DNA of 7,677 nucleotides from Anaerolineales bacterium (GTDB taxonomy: Bacteria; Chloroflexota; Anaerolineae; Epilineales; JAANWY01): NCBI GenBank assembly GCA_018263655.1, contig JAANWY010000109.1, positions 1 through 7,677 on the forward strand, read 5' to 3'. This document shows positions 1-5,080 of this stretch, piece after piece. Position 1 is the stretch's first letter. Each line of letters begins with the position of its first letter. A program made the translations under genes and the position numbers. The notes below the pieces were generated by a model, which had not been told where the DNA came from, did not search any database, and saw only the letters and a list, made by a program, of their open reading frames with translations.

Positions 1-209
1 TGTCGACGACGGCGAGCCGAAAGCTCGGCTTGAAATTGGTGGGCGCGGCGCCGTGCGTACCGCCGTGGTAACTGTTCAGGGAGTGGGACCCTTGCGAAGG
101 TTTGCCAATCGCATTCGGGTTGAAAGGCTCCTCGCCAGTCGAAAATCGGCCTCTTGCCAAGGCTCCTCCCAACCTTCGCAAGGGTAGCTGAACGCTTACC
201 CGCCGTGTT
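1..209. other. window-edge region with ambiguous open frames
   Basis: No gene can be called firmly here. A plus-strand frame is open from the window edge (position 2) to a TAG at 185-187 and would be the last 61 codons of a gene entering from the left. The opposite minus-strand frame (codons in the same register) is open across the whole stretch to the edge and encodes protein-like text ending in FKPSFRLAVVD. On the minus strand a GGAGG-like sequence precedes a TTG at 158-160. Paired open frames on opposite strands are common in GC-rich DNA, so neither is decisive. The stretch also contains a small hairpin at 15-30 (AGCCGA/TCGGCT, 4-nt loop) and the inverted repeat listed separately. Confidence 0.3.
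88..185. repeat. 98-bp element with 15-bp perfect inverted repeats
   Basis: ACCCTTGCGAAGGTT at 88-102 is the exact reverse complement of 171-185. Each arm can itself fold into a small hairpin (CCTT/AAGG around GCG). The 68-bp interior contains a 10-bp direct repeat, AAGGCTCCTC, at 124-133 and 159-168. It also has TTGCCAA at 102-108 and 154-160. No T-tract follows on either strand, so it is a poor candidate for an intrinsic terminator, although it lies 25 bp beyond the DUF420 stop. A small non-autonomous mobile or REP-like element is the more likely reading. Confidence 0.55.
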
Positions 210-635
210 CTAGGCCATGTGGTACAGCATCCAGTAGACAATCCAGCCGGTGACGGCGACGTACAGCCACGTGGGCAGCGTGAGCCGCGCGATCCGGCGA
301 TGCCGGCCGAAGTCCCGATTGAACGCCCGGTACAGCGTTACCAGCGCCATCGGCCCCACCAAGACCGCCAACACTGAATGTGACCCCAGAATCCCCAGGT
401 AGACGATCCGCCCCCATCCACTGCCGGCGAACAACTTCCCACCAAACAACACAGTGCGAGTAACATAAACGATCAGAAACAGCGCTGCGAAGAGGGTCGC
501 CGCGATCATGGACCGTTTGTGGTGCTTGATGTGGCGTCGCACCCGAATGAAATAGAAGCCCACCAATAGACACACGCCACTGATGAGGATTAAGCTGGCG
601 TTCAGAACTGGAAGTACCACCTCTAGTCTGTCCAT
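210..635 (-). CDS. DUF420 family four-helix membrane protein
   Basis: The 141-residue protein has four hydrophobic helices at about residues 6-30, 43-63, 77-101 and 120-138. It shows the DUF420 pattern: an Asn in the first helix (N12), a His-rich basic loop (H35, H38, H39), SH at 85-86 starting the third helix segment, an RHRR loop (H112) and a final helix ending in YH. The length is normal for the family. DUF420 proteins are usually found near haem-copper oxidase and cytochrome assembly genes, and staphylococcal CtaM of this group is needed for oxidase function. A role in cytochrome oxidase biogenesis is therefore inferred; the histidines could bind haem or metal. No oxidase gene is visible in the window. 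The ATG at 635 is chosen because it sits just below a strong promoter and no Shine-Dalgarno is present, suggesting a leaderless message. Confidence 0.85.
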   Translation of the reverse strand: MDRLEVVLPVLNASLILISGVCLLVGFYFIRVRRHIKHHKRSMIAATLFAALFLIVYVTRTVLFGGKLFAGSGWGRIVYLGILGSHSVLAVLVGPMALVTLYRAFNRDFGRHRRIARLTLPTWLYVAVTGWIVYWMLYHMA

Positions 636-641
636 GGCCCA

Positions 642-670
642 ATTTTAGAACGTGTCGCTGCCCCGGTCAA
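642..670 (-). promoter_or_regulatory. promoter of the DUF420 gene, leaderless
   Basis: On the minus strand, TTGACC (665-670) is followed by 17 nt and then TAAAAT (642-647), each matching five of six consensus bases. Only six bases separate the -10 box from the ATG at 635. Transcription would start at or within a base or two of the start codon. No ribosome-binding sequence fits in that space. Confidence 0.7.
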
Positions 671-689
671 GGGTGGGCTGGCGGATTTC

Positions 690-715
690 TGACCGAGGTT
701 TGACCGAGGTTTGAC
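690..715. repeat. 11-bp direct repeats upstream of the DUF420 promoter
   Basis: TGACCGAGGTT occurs twice in tandem (690-700 and 701-711) and is followed by TGAC (712-715). The array begins about 20 bp upstream of the -35 box of the minus-strand promoter. Spacing of one helical turn is typical of activator sites, for example those of OmpR/PhoB-type regulators. A further copy of TGACCGAGG lies at 819-827. The regulator is unknown. Confidence 0.5.
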
Positions 716-899
716 GCTATTCGGACCTGGCATGAGTATACTCAAGGTATCGTCGATGTCTGCCGGCAAGCTATGTGGTGCTGTCAGCAACGGGACGAAT
801 GATCGCCGAGGGTCTCCTGACCGAGGCGGAGGGGGCATCGGGGCCGCGGGCGGCTTGGGGGGCCTCGCTCGACTCCATCAAGATGCTTTTCGGGTCTAC
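716..899. other. intergenic stretch with a 12-bp palindrome
   Basis: I see no convincing gene between the DUF420 promoter region and the end of the LysM gene. The plus-strand open frames here have low-complexity Gly/Arg-rich translations and no ribosome-binding site. The one clear structure is TGAGTATACTCA at 733-744, a perfect 12-bp palindrome about 100 bp upstream of the DUF420 start. It is a possible operator. No hairpin plus T-tract is visible after the LysM stop. Confidence 0.4.
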
Positions 900-1958
900 T
901 CAGGTGGCATCCAGCAGTTGGATGAGACCAAGAAGTAGATTAAGTGCAGCGCCCAGCCCCGACGCGAGCAGCCACCACTGGCGGGGAATGCCAAAGATTT
1001 CGTCGACCGATATCTGAAAGTTGTGTGACCAGACGGCTTCGTTGTCGGTTCGCACGGTGCCGGTCATGTCGCCGCCGGCGTTCAACAGCTCGAATTCACC
1101 ACTGCTAAAGACATCCAGACCGAAGACATAGTCGCCGGATGCGGCCGGAGAGAAAAGCCACTCCCACGTCATAGGTTCGTCAGTCTCCAGCACTTTGGAG
1201 AGGGTTTGGTTTTCCTGTTGCGGGTGCGAGCGTGGTGTGATGTGCGAGCCGGTTAGCTCGGCTGATAGCCAACGCTCCACCAACTTGGCTGTCTGATCGG
1301 CCGGCAGCCGAGGTGGCTCCGGTGTTGGCAAGGTGACTGACTGCAGTTCGGTGGACTTCGCCACATCGGGAAGCAAGCTGGCCCCCGCCACCTGTGCGGT
1401 CTGTGGCAGTTCAATGGAGAGTTGGATCCACTGGGATTTGCGGTTGTAGATCTCGGATGGATAAGTGAGGTTCATCACCACGTCGACGGGTTCGCCGATG
1501 GCCGCCGGCGTGGGTGGGGGTGAGGACGTCGGCGGAAGTGGGGGCGTCGGCACTAGTACCGGGTTAGTTCGCTCCGCCGTACAGATGATGAGGATCTGAC
1601 TGGCCGTTAGGTCGGCCGTGTACAGGTCGTTCGCCAGGGCGATTCTTATCTCCGTTGTGCCGAAGCGGCGAGCCAGGTCGCGTAGGCTATCGCCGGCCTG
1701 AACCTGGTATCGCTGGCATTGCATCGCGCCGGACGGGGTGCTGGTTGGCGTGCGGCCAGGGGGCGGTGTAGGTATAGCTGGGCCTGGCGTGGATGTGGGG
1801 GCGGGTTCGGCGGCGACTTGGAGCTTGGCGTGCCGGCGAACCACCGTCGGGTCGACAAAGTTGGGTAGTATCGATAGAGCAACTACCAGCACCCCCAGCA
1901 CTACGGCGATGACGATGTATCGGTTTGGCGAACGGGCGAAGTTGTCTCGGTGTTGCAT
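900..1958 (-). CDS. LysM-domain protein anchored at both ends
   Basis: The 352-residue protein has a short basic N-terminus and a membrane segment at about residues 14-34. A Pro/Thr/Ser linker (52-77) leads to a LysM domain (about 83-126, with the core YQVQAGDSLRDLARRFG), then a second Pro-rich linker (about 128-153). An unrecognised extracytoplasmic domain (about 155-320) and a second hydrophobic helix (about 328-349) end the protein. LysM domains bind N-acetylglucosamine polymers such as peptidoglycan, so a cell-surface role is inferred. Two Cys (81 and 126) bracket the LysM and could form a disulphide. The frame is open further upstream to 2024, but that lies beyond the promoter. The ATG at 1958 is preferred to the one at 1991 because GGGAGG sits 5 nt ahead of it. 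The C-terminal domain matches nothing I know. Confidence 0.8.
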   Translation of the reverse strand: MQHRDNFARSPNRYIVIAVVLGVLVVALSILPNFVDPTVVRRHAKLQVAAEPAPTSTPGPAIPTPPPGRTPTSTPSGAMQCQRYQVQAGDSLRDLARRFGTTEIRIALANDLYTADLTASQILIICTAERTNPVLVPTPPLPPTSSPPPTPAAIGEPVDVVMNLTYPSEIYNRKSQWIQLSIELPQTAQVAGASLLPDVAKSTELQSVTLPTPEPPRLPADQTAKLVERWLSAELTGSHITPRSHPQQENQTLSKVLETDEPMTWEWLFSPAASGDYVFGLDVFSSGEFELLNAGGDMTGTVRTDNEAVWSHNFQISVDEIFGIPRQWWLLASGLGAALNLLLGLIQLLDAT

Positions 1959-1963
1959 CGCGG

Positions 1964-1969
1964 CCTCCC
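1964..1969 (-). promoter_or_regulatory. ribosome-binding site deciding the LysM start
   Basis: GGGAGG on the minus strand lies 5 nt before the ATG at 1958. The alternative ATG at 1991 has only a weak AGG upstream. This site therefore fixes the protein at 352 residues. Confidence 0.7.
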
Positions 1970-2014
1970 ACGCATTATGGTATCCGTTCATGCCTGCGTA
2001 AGCGGTTCGACATA

Positions 2015-2042
2015 AGTATACCACGAAAATTCGGGTTGTCCA
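2015..2042 (-). promoter_or_regulatory. promoter of the LysM gene
   Basis: On the minus strand, TGGACA (2037-2042) precedes TATACT (2015-2020) with a 16-nt spacer; both boxes match five of six bases. The predicted transcript starts near 2008, leaving a leader of about 50 nt before the ATG at 1958. This rules out the longer open frame starting at 2024. The divergent uspA promoter must lie in the same spacer, but I see no convincing boxes for it. Confidence 0.6.
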
Positions 2043-2078
2043 ATAAGTGATGCATCAGATCACAGGTGTTCAGCGGAG

Positions 2079-2084
2079 AAGGAG
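2079..2084 (+). promoter_or_regulatory. ribosome-binding site of uspA
   Basis: AAGGAG lies 6 nt before the ATG at 2091. The in-frame TTG at 2085 directly abuts the site and is too close to be used. The ATG is therefore the start. Confidence 0.75.
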
Positions 2085-2090
2085 TTGGAA

Positions 2091-3011
2091 ATGATCAAGA
2101 AAATCCTGGTTCCGCTTGATAGGTCTGAACTGGCGGCTCAGGCATTGCCATATGCTAAGCTGCAGTCCGTCAAGTTTGGAGCTGAGATCATGTTGCTGTG
2201 GGTTACCGAACCACTGCCGGCCGCCGTCGAAGCGAACAGAGCAGCCGCGGAACTCCACGAAGTTGAAGCGCGCGCTGAGTCCTATCTGGAGGATGTCGCC
2301 AAGACACTGTCGGGCGAGGGGTTCTGTGTCGAGTATTGCACGTGCTCGGGGATGCCGGCCGACAGCATCATCACCTTTGCTGATACCGAGAACATTGACC
2401 TCATTGTCATGTCCACACATGGCCGGAGCGGCCTTGGCCGGTGGGTGTATGGCAGTGTGGCGGACAAGGTGCTACGGGCCGCTGATGTACCTGTCCTCTT
2501 GATCCGCGCCACCGAGGAAGCCGCGGCTGCTGCCCGCCCGGCGTGCAAACGGCTCCTGGTGCCACTCGATGGATCGGAGCTTGCAGAGCAGGCCTTGCCG
2601 TACGCAGAACTGTTGGCCCACGCCTTTGGCGCCGAGGTGATCTTGCTCCAGGTGCCAACGTTGCCCCCCTATGTCTCGTTGGGGCCGGATGCCACAATGC
2701 TAGTCCCCTCGCTGTTAAGTGACGCCTATGCGGAAGCCGACGCGTACCTTGCCAACGTTGAGCGTCGCTTGAGAGCGAAGGGGTTATCAGTCCACAAGGC
2801 GGCCGTAGAGCCCGGCGCCGTGGCGGAGACGATCATCGACTACACTCACGAGGCTGGTGTCGATTACATCGTGATGAGCACGCACGGGCGGAGTGGACTC
2901 AGGCGCTGGGTCTACGGCAGTGTTGCAGATCGCGTCCTCCGGGGTGCGGATGCGCCGGTCTTGCTTGTTCGTGCACCCCGCGAGGAATTGTCAATGACCC
3001 GTGAACAGTAG
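2091..3011 (+). CDS. tandem universal stress protein (two UspA domains)
   Basis: This 306-residue cytoplasmic protein is made of two UspA domains, at about residues 1-140 and 152-298. Each begins with LVPLDxSELAxQALPYA and ends with the nucleotide-binding stretch STHGRSGL, then RWVYGSVAD. The G-x9-G-S part of the ATP-binding motif is intact in both, which suggests an ATP-binding type of Usp. The two halves share nearly identical motifs in protein but differ at many synonymous sites, so the duplication is old. The first domain has three close Cys (CxxxCxC near residues 79-85), which is unusual. Usp proteins aid survival under starvation, oxidative or energy stress; the specific trigger cannot be read here. 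It stands divergent from the LysM gene. The stop codon falls inside a short 7-bp repeat. Confidence 0.92.
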   Translation: MIKKILVPLDRSELAAQALPYAKLQSVKFGAEIMLLWVTEPLPAAVEANRAAAELHEVEARAESYLEDVAKTLSGEGFCVEYCTCSGMPADSIITFADTENIDLIVMSTHGRSGLGRWVYGSVADKVLRAADVPVLLIRATEEAAAAARPACKRLLVPLDGSELAEQALPYAELLAHAFGAEVILLQVPTLPPYVSLGPDATMLVPSLLSDAYAEADAYLANVERRLRAKGLSVHKAAVEPGAVAETIIDYTHEAGVDYIVMSTHGRSGLRRWVYGSVADRVLRGADAPVLLVRAPREELSMTREQ

Positions 3012-3026
3012 TCAGTAGTCAGTAGA
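3006..3026 (+). repeat. 7-bp tandem repeat across the uspA stop
   Basis: CAGTAGT occurs at 3006-3012 and 3013-3019 and is followed by CAGTAGA at 3020-3026. The first copy contains the uspA stop codon TAG (3009-3011). A weak hairpin (CGGGA/TCCCG, 3027-3038) follows without a T-tract, so terminator function is doubtful. Confidence 0.5.
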
Positions 3027-3170
3027 CGGGAAATCCCGGTAGACGCAGGGGACCGCGAATTGGACCAGTTTCTGACCTTACAATGACGCGGATTGGACTC
3101 AGTGATGGTAGACTGGATGGTGCAGTCCTTTCGTAGGGACCGATTCATTGCCGCGTGATGTGGTGCAAGC
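3012..3170. other. spacer between uspA and the coiled-coil gene
   Basis: This spacer holds a 12-bp direct repeat, CGCGAATTGGAC (3054-3065) and CGCGGATTGGAC (3087-3098), with one mismatch. I find no well-spaced promoter. The next gene may be read from the uspA transcript or from a promoter I cannot recognise. Confidence 0.35.
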
Positions 3171-3176
3171 AGGAGG
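3171..3176 (+). promoter_or_regulatory. ribosome-binding site of the coiled-coil gene
   Basis: A perfect AGGAGG lies 4 nt before the ATG at 3181. It favours this start over the upstream in-frame TTG at 3148, which has no such site. It is also the best evidence that the small gene is real. Confidence 0.7.
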
Positions 3177-3180
3177 CACA

Positions 3181-3378
3181 ATGGCGGATCATACCATCGC
3201 AGAGCAGTTGGAGGCACTCCAGGCGAAAATCCGAGAGCGTGCTCTACGCCTGTGTGATCTCGAGATCATCATCTACGATTATGATCAAGAGCGGCAGCGC
3301 CTGCTTGAAGAGCTGATCGAACTCAAGGAGCAGTATTGGGATCTCGTAGGAGCGCGGTTGAGCGAGTACGACGACTGA
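3181..3378 (+). CDS. small coiled-coil protein, 65 residues
   Basis: I do not recognise a family. The product is short, soluble and highly charged. It has no signal peptide or membrane segment. Residues from about 5 to 57 are compatible with a continuous amphipathic helix with heptad-like Leu/Ile spacing (EQLEALQAKI, then LLEELIELKEQY), so it probably dimerises as a coiled coil. A central patch DLEIIIYDYD is aromatic and acidic. A strong AGGAGG precedes the ATG. The gene is convergent with the FHA regulator and only 10 bp separate the two stops, which leaves no room for a terminator. It could be an adaptor or a partner of a neighbour, but that is only a guess from position. Confidence 0.6.
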   Translation: MADHTIAEQLEALQAKIRERALRLCDLEIIIYDYDQERQRLLEELIELKEQYWDLVGARLSEYDD

Positions 3379-3388
3379 CGACACCCCC

Positions 3389-4030
3389 CTACGCACCCGG
3401 CAGGTCCAGTTTGAACCCGTATCCCCGTACCACGGCGACGTATTGATGACGTTCGTCTATTTCGGATAGCCGGCCCCGCAGCCGCCGTACCAGGGCATCT
3501 ATGGCGGCGTCTGAAACGCCTTCGCGGGCCGCATCCGGCCACACTGCCGCCGTAATCTCATCTCGTGAATAGGCTCGACCCGGTTCTCCAGCGAGTAGGG
3601 CTAGAAGCGCAAACTGAGCCGGCGACAATGGCGGCTCAAGTTCCCGACTCTGTATCCACACCATCCGCCGGTCGCGGTCGAGGCGGATCGGTTCCGCCGG
3701 GCCGGCGCCCCGGGAGGGGGCGGTGGCGCCAGAAGCAACGAAGGTGAAGTCGAAGCTCGGTGGGATGTGGATGCGATCTCCGTCTTGTAGGGGTTCAGCC
3801 TCGATGATGCGGCGGCCGTTCAGGAGCGTGCCGTTCTTGCTGCCGCAGTCTTCAATTAGATAGCGGCCGGCTTCTCGTCGTATCTCAGCATGATGGCGAG
3901 ATACCTCCCGCGCGTCCAGCACGATGTCGCTGGGCACCCAGCGGCCGATCGTTGTGACTGCTTGGTCCAATTCCTGCTGGTCCGTTCTCCCCGAACCTTC
4001 CTTGCGTACTAGAGCTGCTCTCTGCTCCAC
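3389..4030 (-). CDS. FHA domain plus OmpR/PhoB-type winged-helix regulator
   Basis: The 213-residue protein has an FHA domain (about residues 25-98). It shows GR (29-30), SRHH (44-47), SKNGT (64-68) and N71, the residues that bind phosphothreonine peptides. A short linker leads to a winged-helix domain of the Trans_reg_C type (about 115-210), ending in the wing RGYGFKL. There is no receiver domain and no membrane segment. It is therefore probably a DNA-binding protein controlled by docking to a Thr-phosphorylated partner, for instance a Ser/Thr kinase substrate; no kinase is encoded nearby. The start is GTG at 4030, with GGAGAG 7 nt upstream (AGGAGG lies 11 nt upstream). Its upstream region carries the 14-bp repeats, which could be its own operator. 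Architecture is clear; target and signal are unknown. Confidence 0.85.
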   Translation of the reverse strand: MEQRAALVRKEGSGRTDQQELDQAVTTIGRWVPSDIVLDAREVSRHHAEIRREAGRYLIEDCGSKNGTLLNGRRIIEAEPLQDGDRIHIPPSFDFTFVASGATAPSRGAGPAEPIRLDRDRRMVWIQSRELEPPLSPAQFALLALLAGEPGRAYSRDEITAAVWPDAAREGVSDAAIDALVRRLRGRLSEIDERHQYVAVVRGYGFKLDLPGA

Positions 4031-4066
4031 GGCCTTTCTCTCCTCCTACGAACTTCATAACGGGAA

Positions 4067-4164
4067 TTGCTGGGCATCATTCGTTGGGCGTCATTCGCTG
4101 GACGTCATTCGCTGGACGTCATTCGCTGGACGTCATTCGCTGGACGTCATTCGCTGGACGTCAT
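4067..4164. repeat. seven tandem 14-bp repeats
   Basis: The unit TCGCTGGACGTCAT is present five times perfectly (4095-4164). Two diverged copies precede it, TTGCTGGGCATCAT (4067-4080) and TCGTTGGGCGTCAT (4081-4094). Degeneration at the left end only suggests growth by recent slippage or unequal exchange. Each perfect unit contains the palindrome GACGTC. The array ends 37 bp upstream of the FHA regulator start and about 113 bp upstream of the hpt -35 box. The 14-bp period rules out a coding repeat in one frame. There are no spacers, so it is not a CRISPR. Confidence 0.9.
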
Positions 4165-4231
4165 CGGTCAGGGTGGTGCAGCTTATCTTTGTCTATCGTC
4201 GCGTCAATGATACCGCAACCCGTTGAAGGTT

Positions 4232-4259
4232 CCAAGTTGCAGGGTGAAGGCTAACTTGG
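4232..4259. promoter_or_regulatory. 7-bp inverted repeat upstream of the hpt promoter
   Basis: CCAAGTT (4232-4238) and AACTTGG (4253-4259) are separated by 14 bp and end 18 bp before the hpt -35 box. The location suits an operator. The arms are short, so chance is possible. Confidence 0.3.
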
Positions 4260-4277
4260 TCGTATTTCAGACGTATC

Positions 4278-4306
4278 TTGACTGGGGGGTAGTTCCGTGC
4301 GATAAT
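4278..4306 (+). promoter_or_regulatory. promoter of hpt
   Basis: TTGACT (4278-4283), a 17-nt spacer and GATAAT (4301-4306) form a good sigma70-like promoter, with five of six matches in each box. Transcription should begin near 4313, giving a leader of about 40 nt before the ATG at 4352. Confidence 0.75.
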
Positions 4307-4351
4307 GGCCGCGTCAGGTTTGGGTTAGACCTTTGGTGAGGTAGACGCCGC

Positions 4352-4903
4352 ATGTATTGCATGAAAGACGACATTGCCGATATTTTCATCAGCGAAGAGG
4401 CCATTCAAGACAAGGTCCGGGAGCTCGGGGCGGCAATCTCGCGGGACTACGCTAACCGTCCCCCCGTGTTGGTAGGGGTGTTGCGTGGCGTCGTCATCTT
4501 CATGGCAGACTTGCTGCGCACCATCGATATCCCGGTGGCCGTGGATTTCATGGCCATTTCCCGCTATGGTCCGACGCCTGAGTCGGGGGGTGTGGTTCGC
4601 TTGATCAAGGACTTGGAGGAGCCGATCGAAGGCCGGCACGTCCTCTTCGTCGAGGACATCGTGGACACTGGCCTGACGGCGAATTACTTGTTGCGCAACT
4701 TGCGTGGCCGGCAGCCGGCGAGCTTGGAAATGTGCGTTCTCTTCGACCGTCCCCGCCACCGCCTGATTGACACCGACATCGCCTACGTCGGCTTCGAAAT
4801 CGGCGACGAGTTCATCGTCGGCTACGGTTTAGACTACGCCGAGCGCTACCGGAACCTGCCGTATGTGGGAATTCTGAAGCCAGAGATTTACCAGTCGTCG
4901 TAG
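4352..4903 (+). CDS. hpt: hypoxanthine phosphoribosyltransferase
   Basis: This 183-residue cytoplasmic enzyme joins hypoxanthine (and probably guanine) to PRPP, making IMP or GMP in purine salvage. The PRPP-binding loop is VLFVEDIVDTGLT (97-109), with the acidic pair and the DTG signature intact. The family's C-terminal block YVGFEI...DEFIVGYGLDYAERYRNLPYVGIL (145-175) is also clear. Length is typical. Small departures are LRG at 44-46, where LKG is common, and Gly151, where most relatives have Pro (FEIPDEF). Neither removes a catalytic acid. The ATG at 4352 has GTGAGG 10 nt upstream; the ATG at 4361 is too far from it. Many bacteria place hpt beside tilS and ftsH, but here it stands alone, divergent from the FHA regulator and convergent with sppA. 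Confidence 0.93.
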   Translation: MYCMKDDIADIFISEEAIQDKVRELGAAISRDYANRPPVLVGVLRGVVIFMADLLRTIDIPVAVDFMAISRYGPTPESGGVVRLIKDLEEPIEGRHVLFVEDIVDTGLTANYLLRNLRGRQPASLEMCVLFDRPRHRLIDTDIAYVGFEIGDEFIVGYGLDYAERYRNLPYVGILKPEIYQSS

Positions 4904-5080
4904 GTGTTGGGGGGAACGTGCAATCCAATACCAACAGTTTCATCCATCGCAACGTTCCACGAGAGATTCTTCGCTCTGCTCTCCTCGACAGTGACGGCTA
5001 CACGCTCTTGGTGGCATCGAACCGCCGCCGGCCCACGAAGAAGCGGCGCCGCTCCGCTCAGAATGACGTACGAAATCAAA
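4904..5080. other. spacer between convergent hpt and sppA
   Basis: No gene or clear terminator is visible. Weak inverted repeats occur just after the hpt stop: TGTTGG/CCAACA (4905-4910, 4931-4936) and GGAACGT/ACGTTCC (4913-4919, 4952-4958), neither followed by a T-tract. GCGGCGCCGC at 5043-5052 is a 10-bp palindrome. The text GAGATTCTTCGCTC... and ...CGCTCAGAATGACG resembles dispersed repeats I associate with intergenic DNA in several bacterial groups, but I cannot test this. Confidence 0.35.

Noticed and set aside
711..742. Plus-strand promoter TTGACG...TATACT
   Set aside because: The spacer is 20 nt, too long, and no credible gene follows on that strand.
711..1017. Plus-strand open frames between DUF420 and the LysM gene
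   Set aside because: Translations are low-complexity (Gly/Ser/Arg-rich), no Shine-Dalgarno is present, and one runs into the LysM gene on the opposite strand.
4067..4164. CRISPR array
   Set aside because: Units are directly adjacent 14-mers with no spacers, and no cas genes are present.
4055..4207. Promoter of the FHA regulator
   Set aside because: A TTGACG (4202-4207, minus strand) is present upstream of the repeats, but no -10 box at proper spacing is convincing; TTATGA near 4055-4060 lacks a -35.
3924..4226. Plus-strand open frame across the 14-bp repeats with a repetitive translation
   Set aside because: The repetition follows from the DNA repeat and shifts frame every unit; there is no ribosome-binding site, and the frame overlaps the well-supported FHA regulator on the other strand.
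4905..4958. Terminator after hpt
   Set aside because: The inverted repeats are 6-7 bp with loops of 20-32 nt and no T-run, so they are too weak to call.
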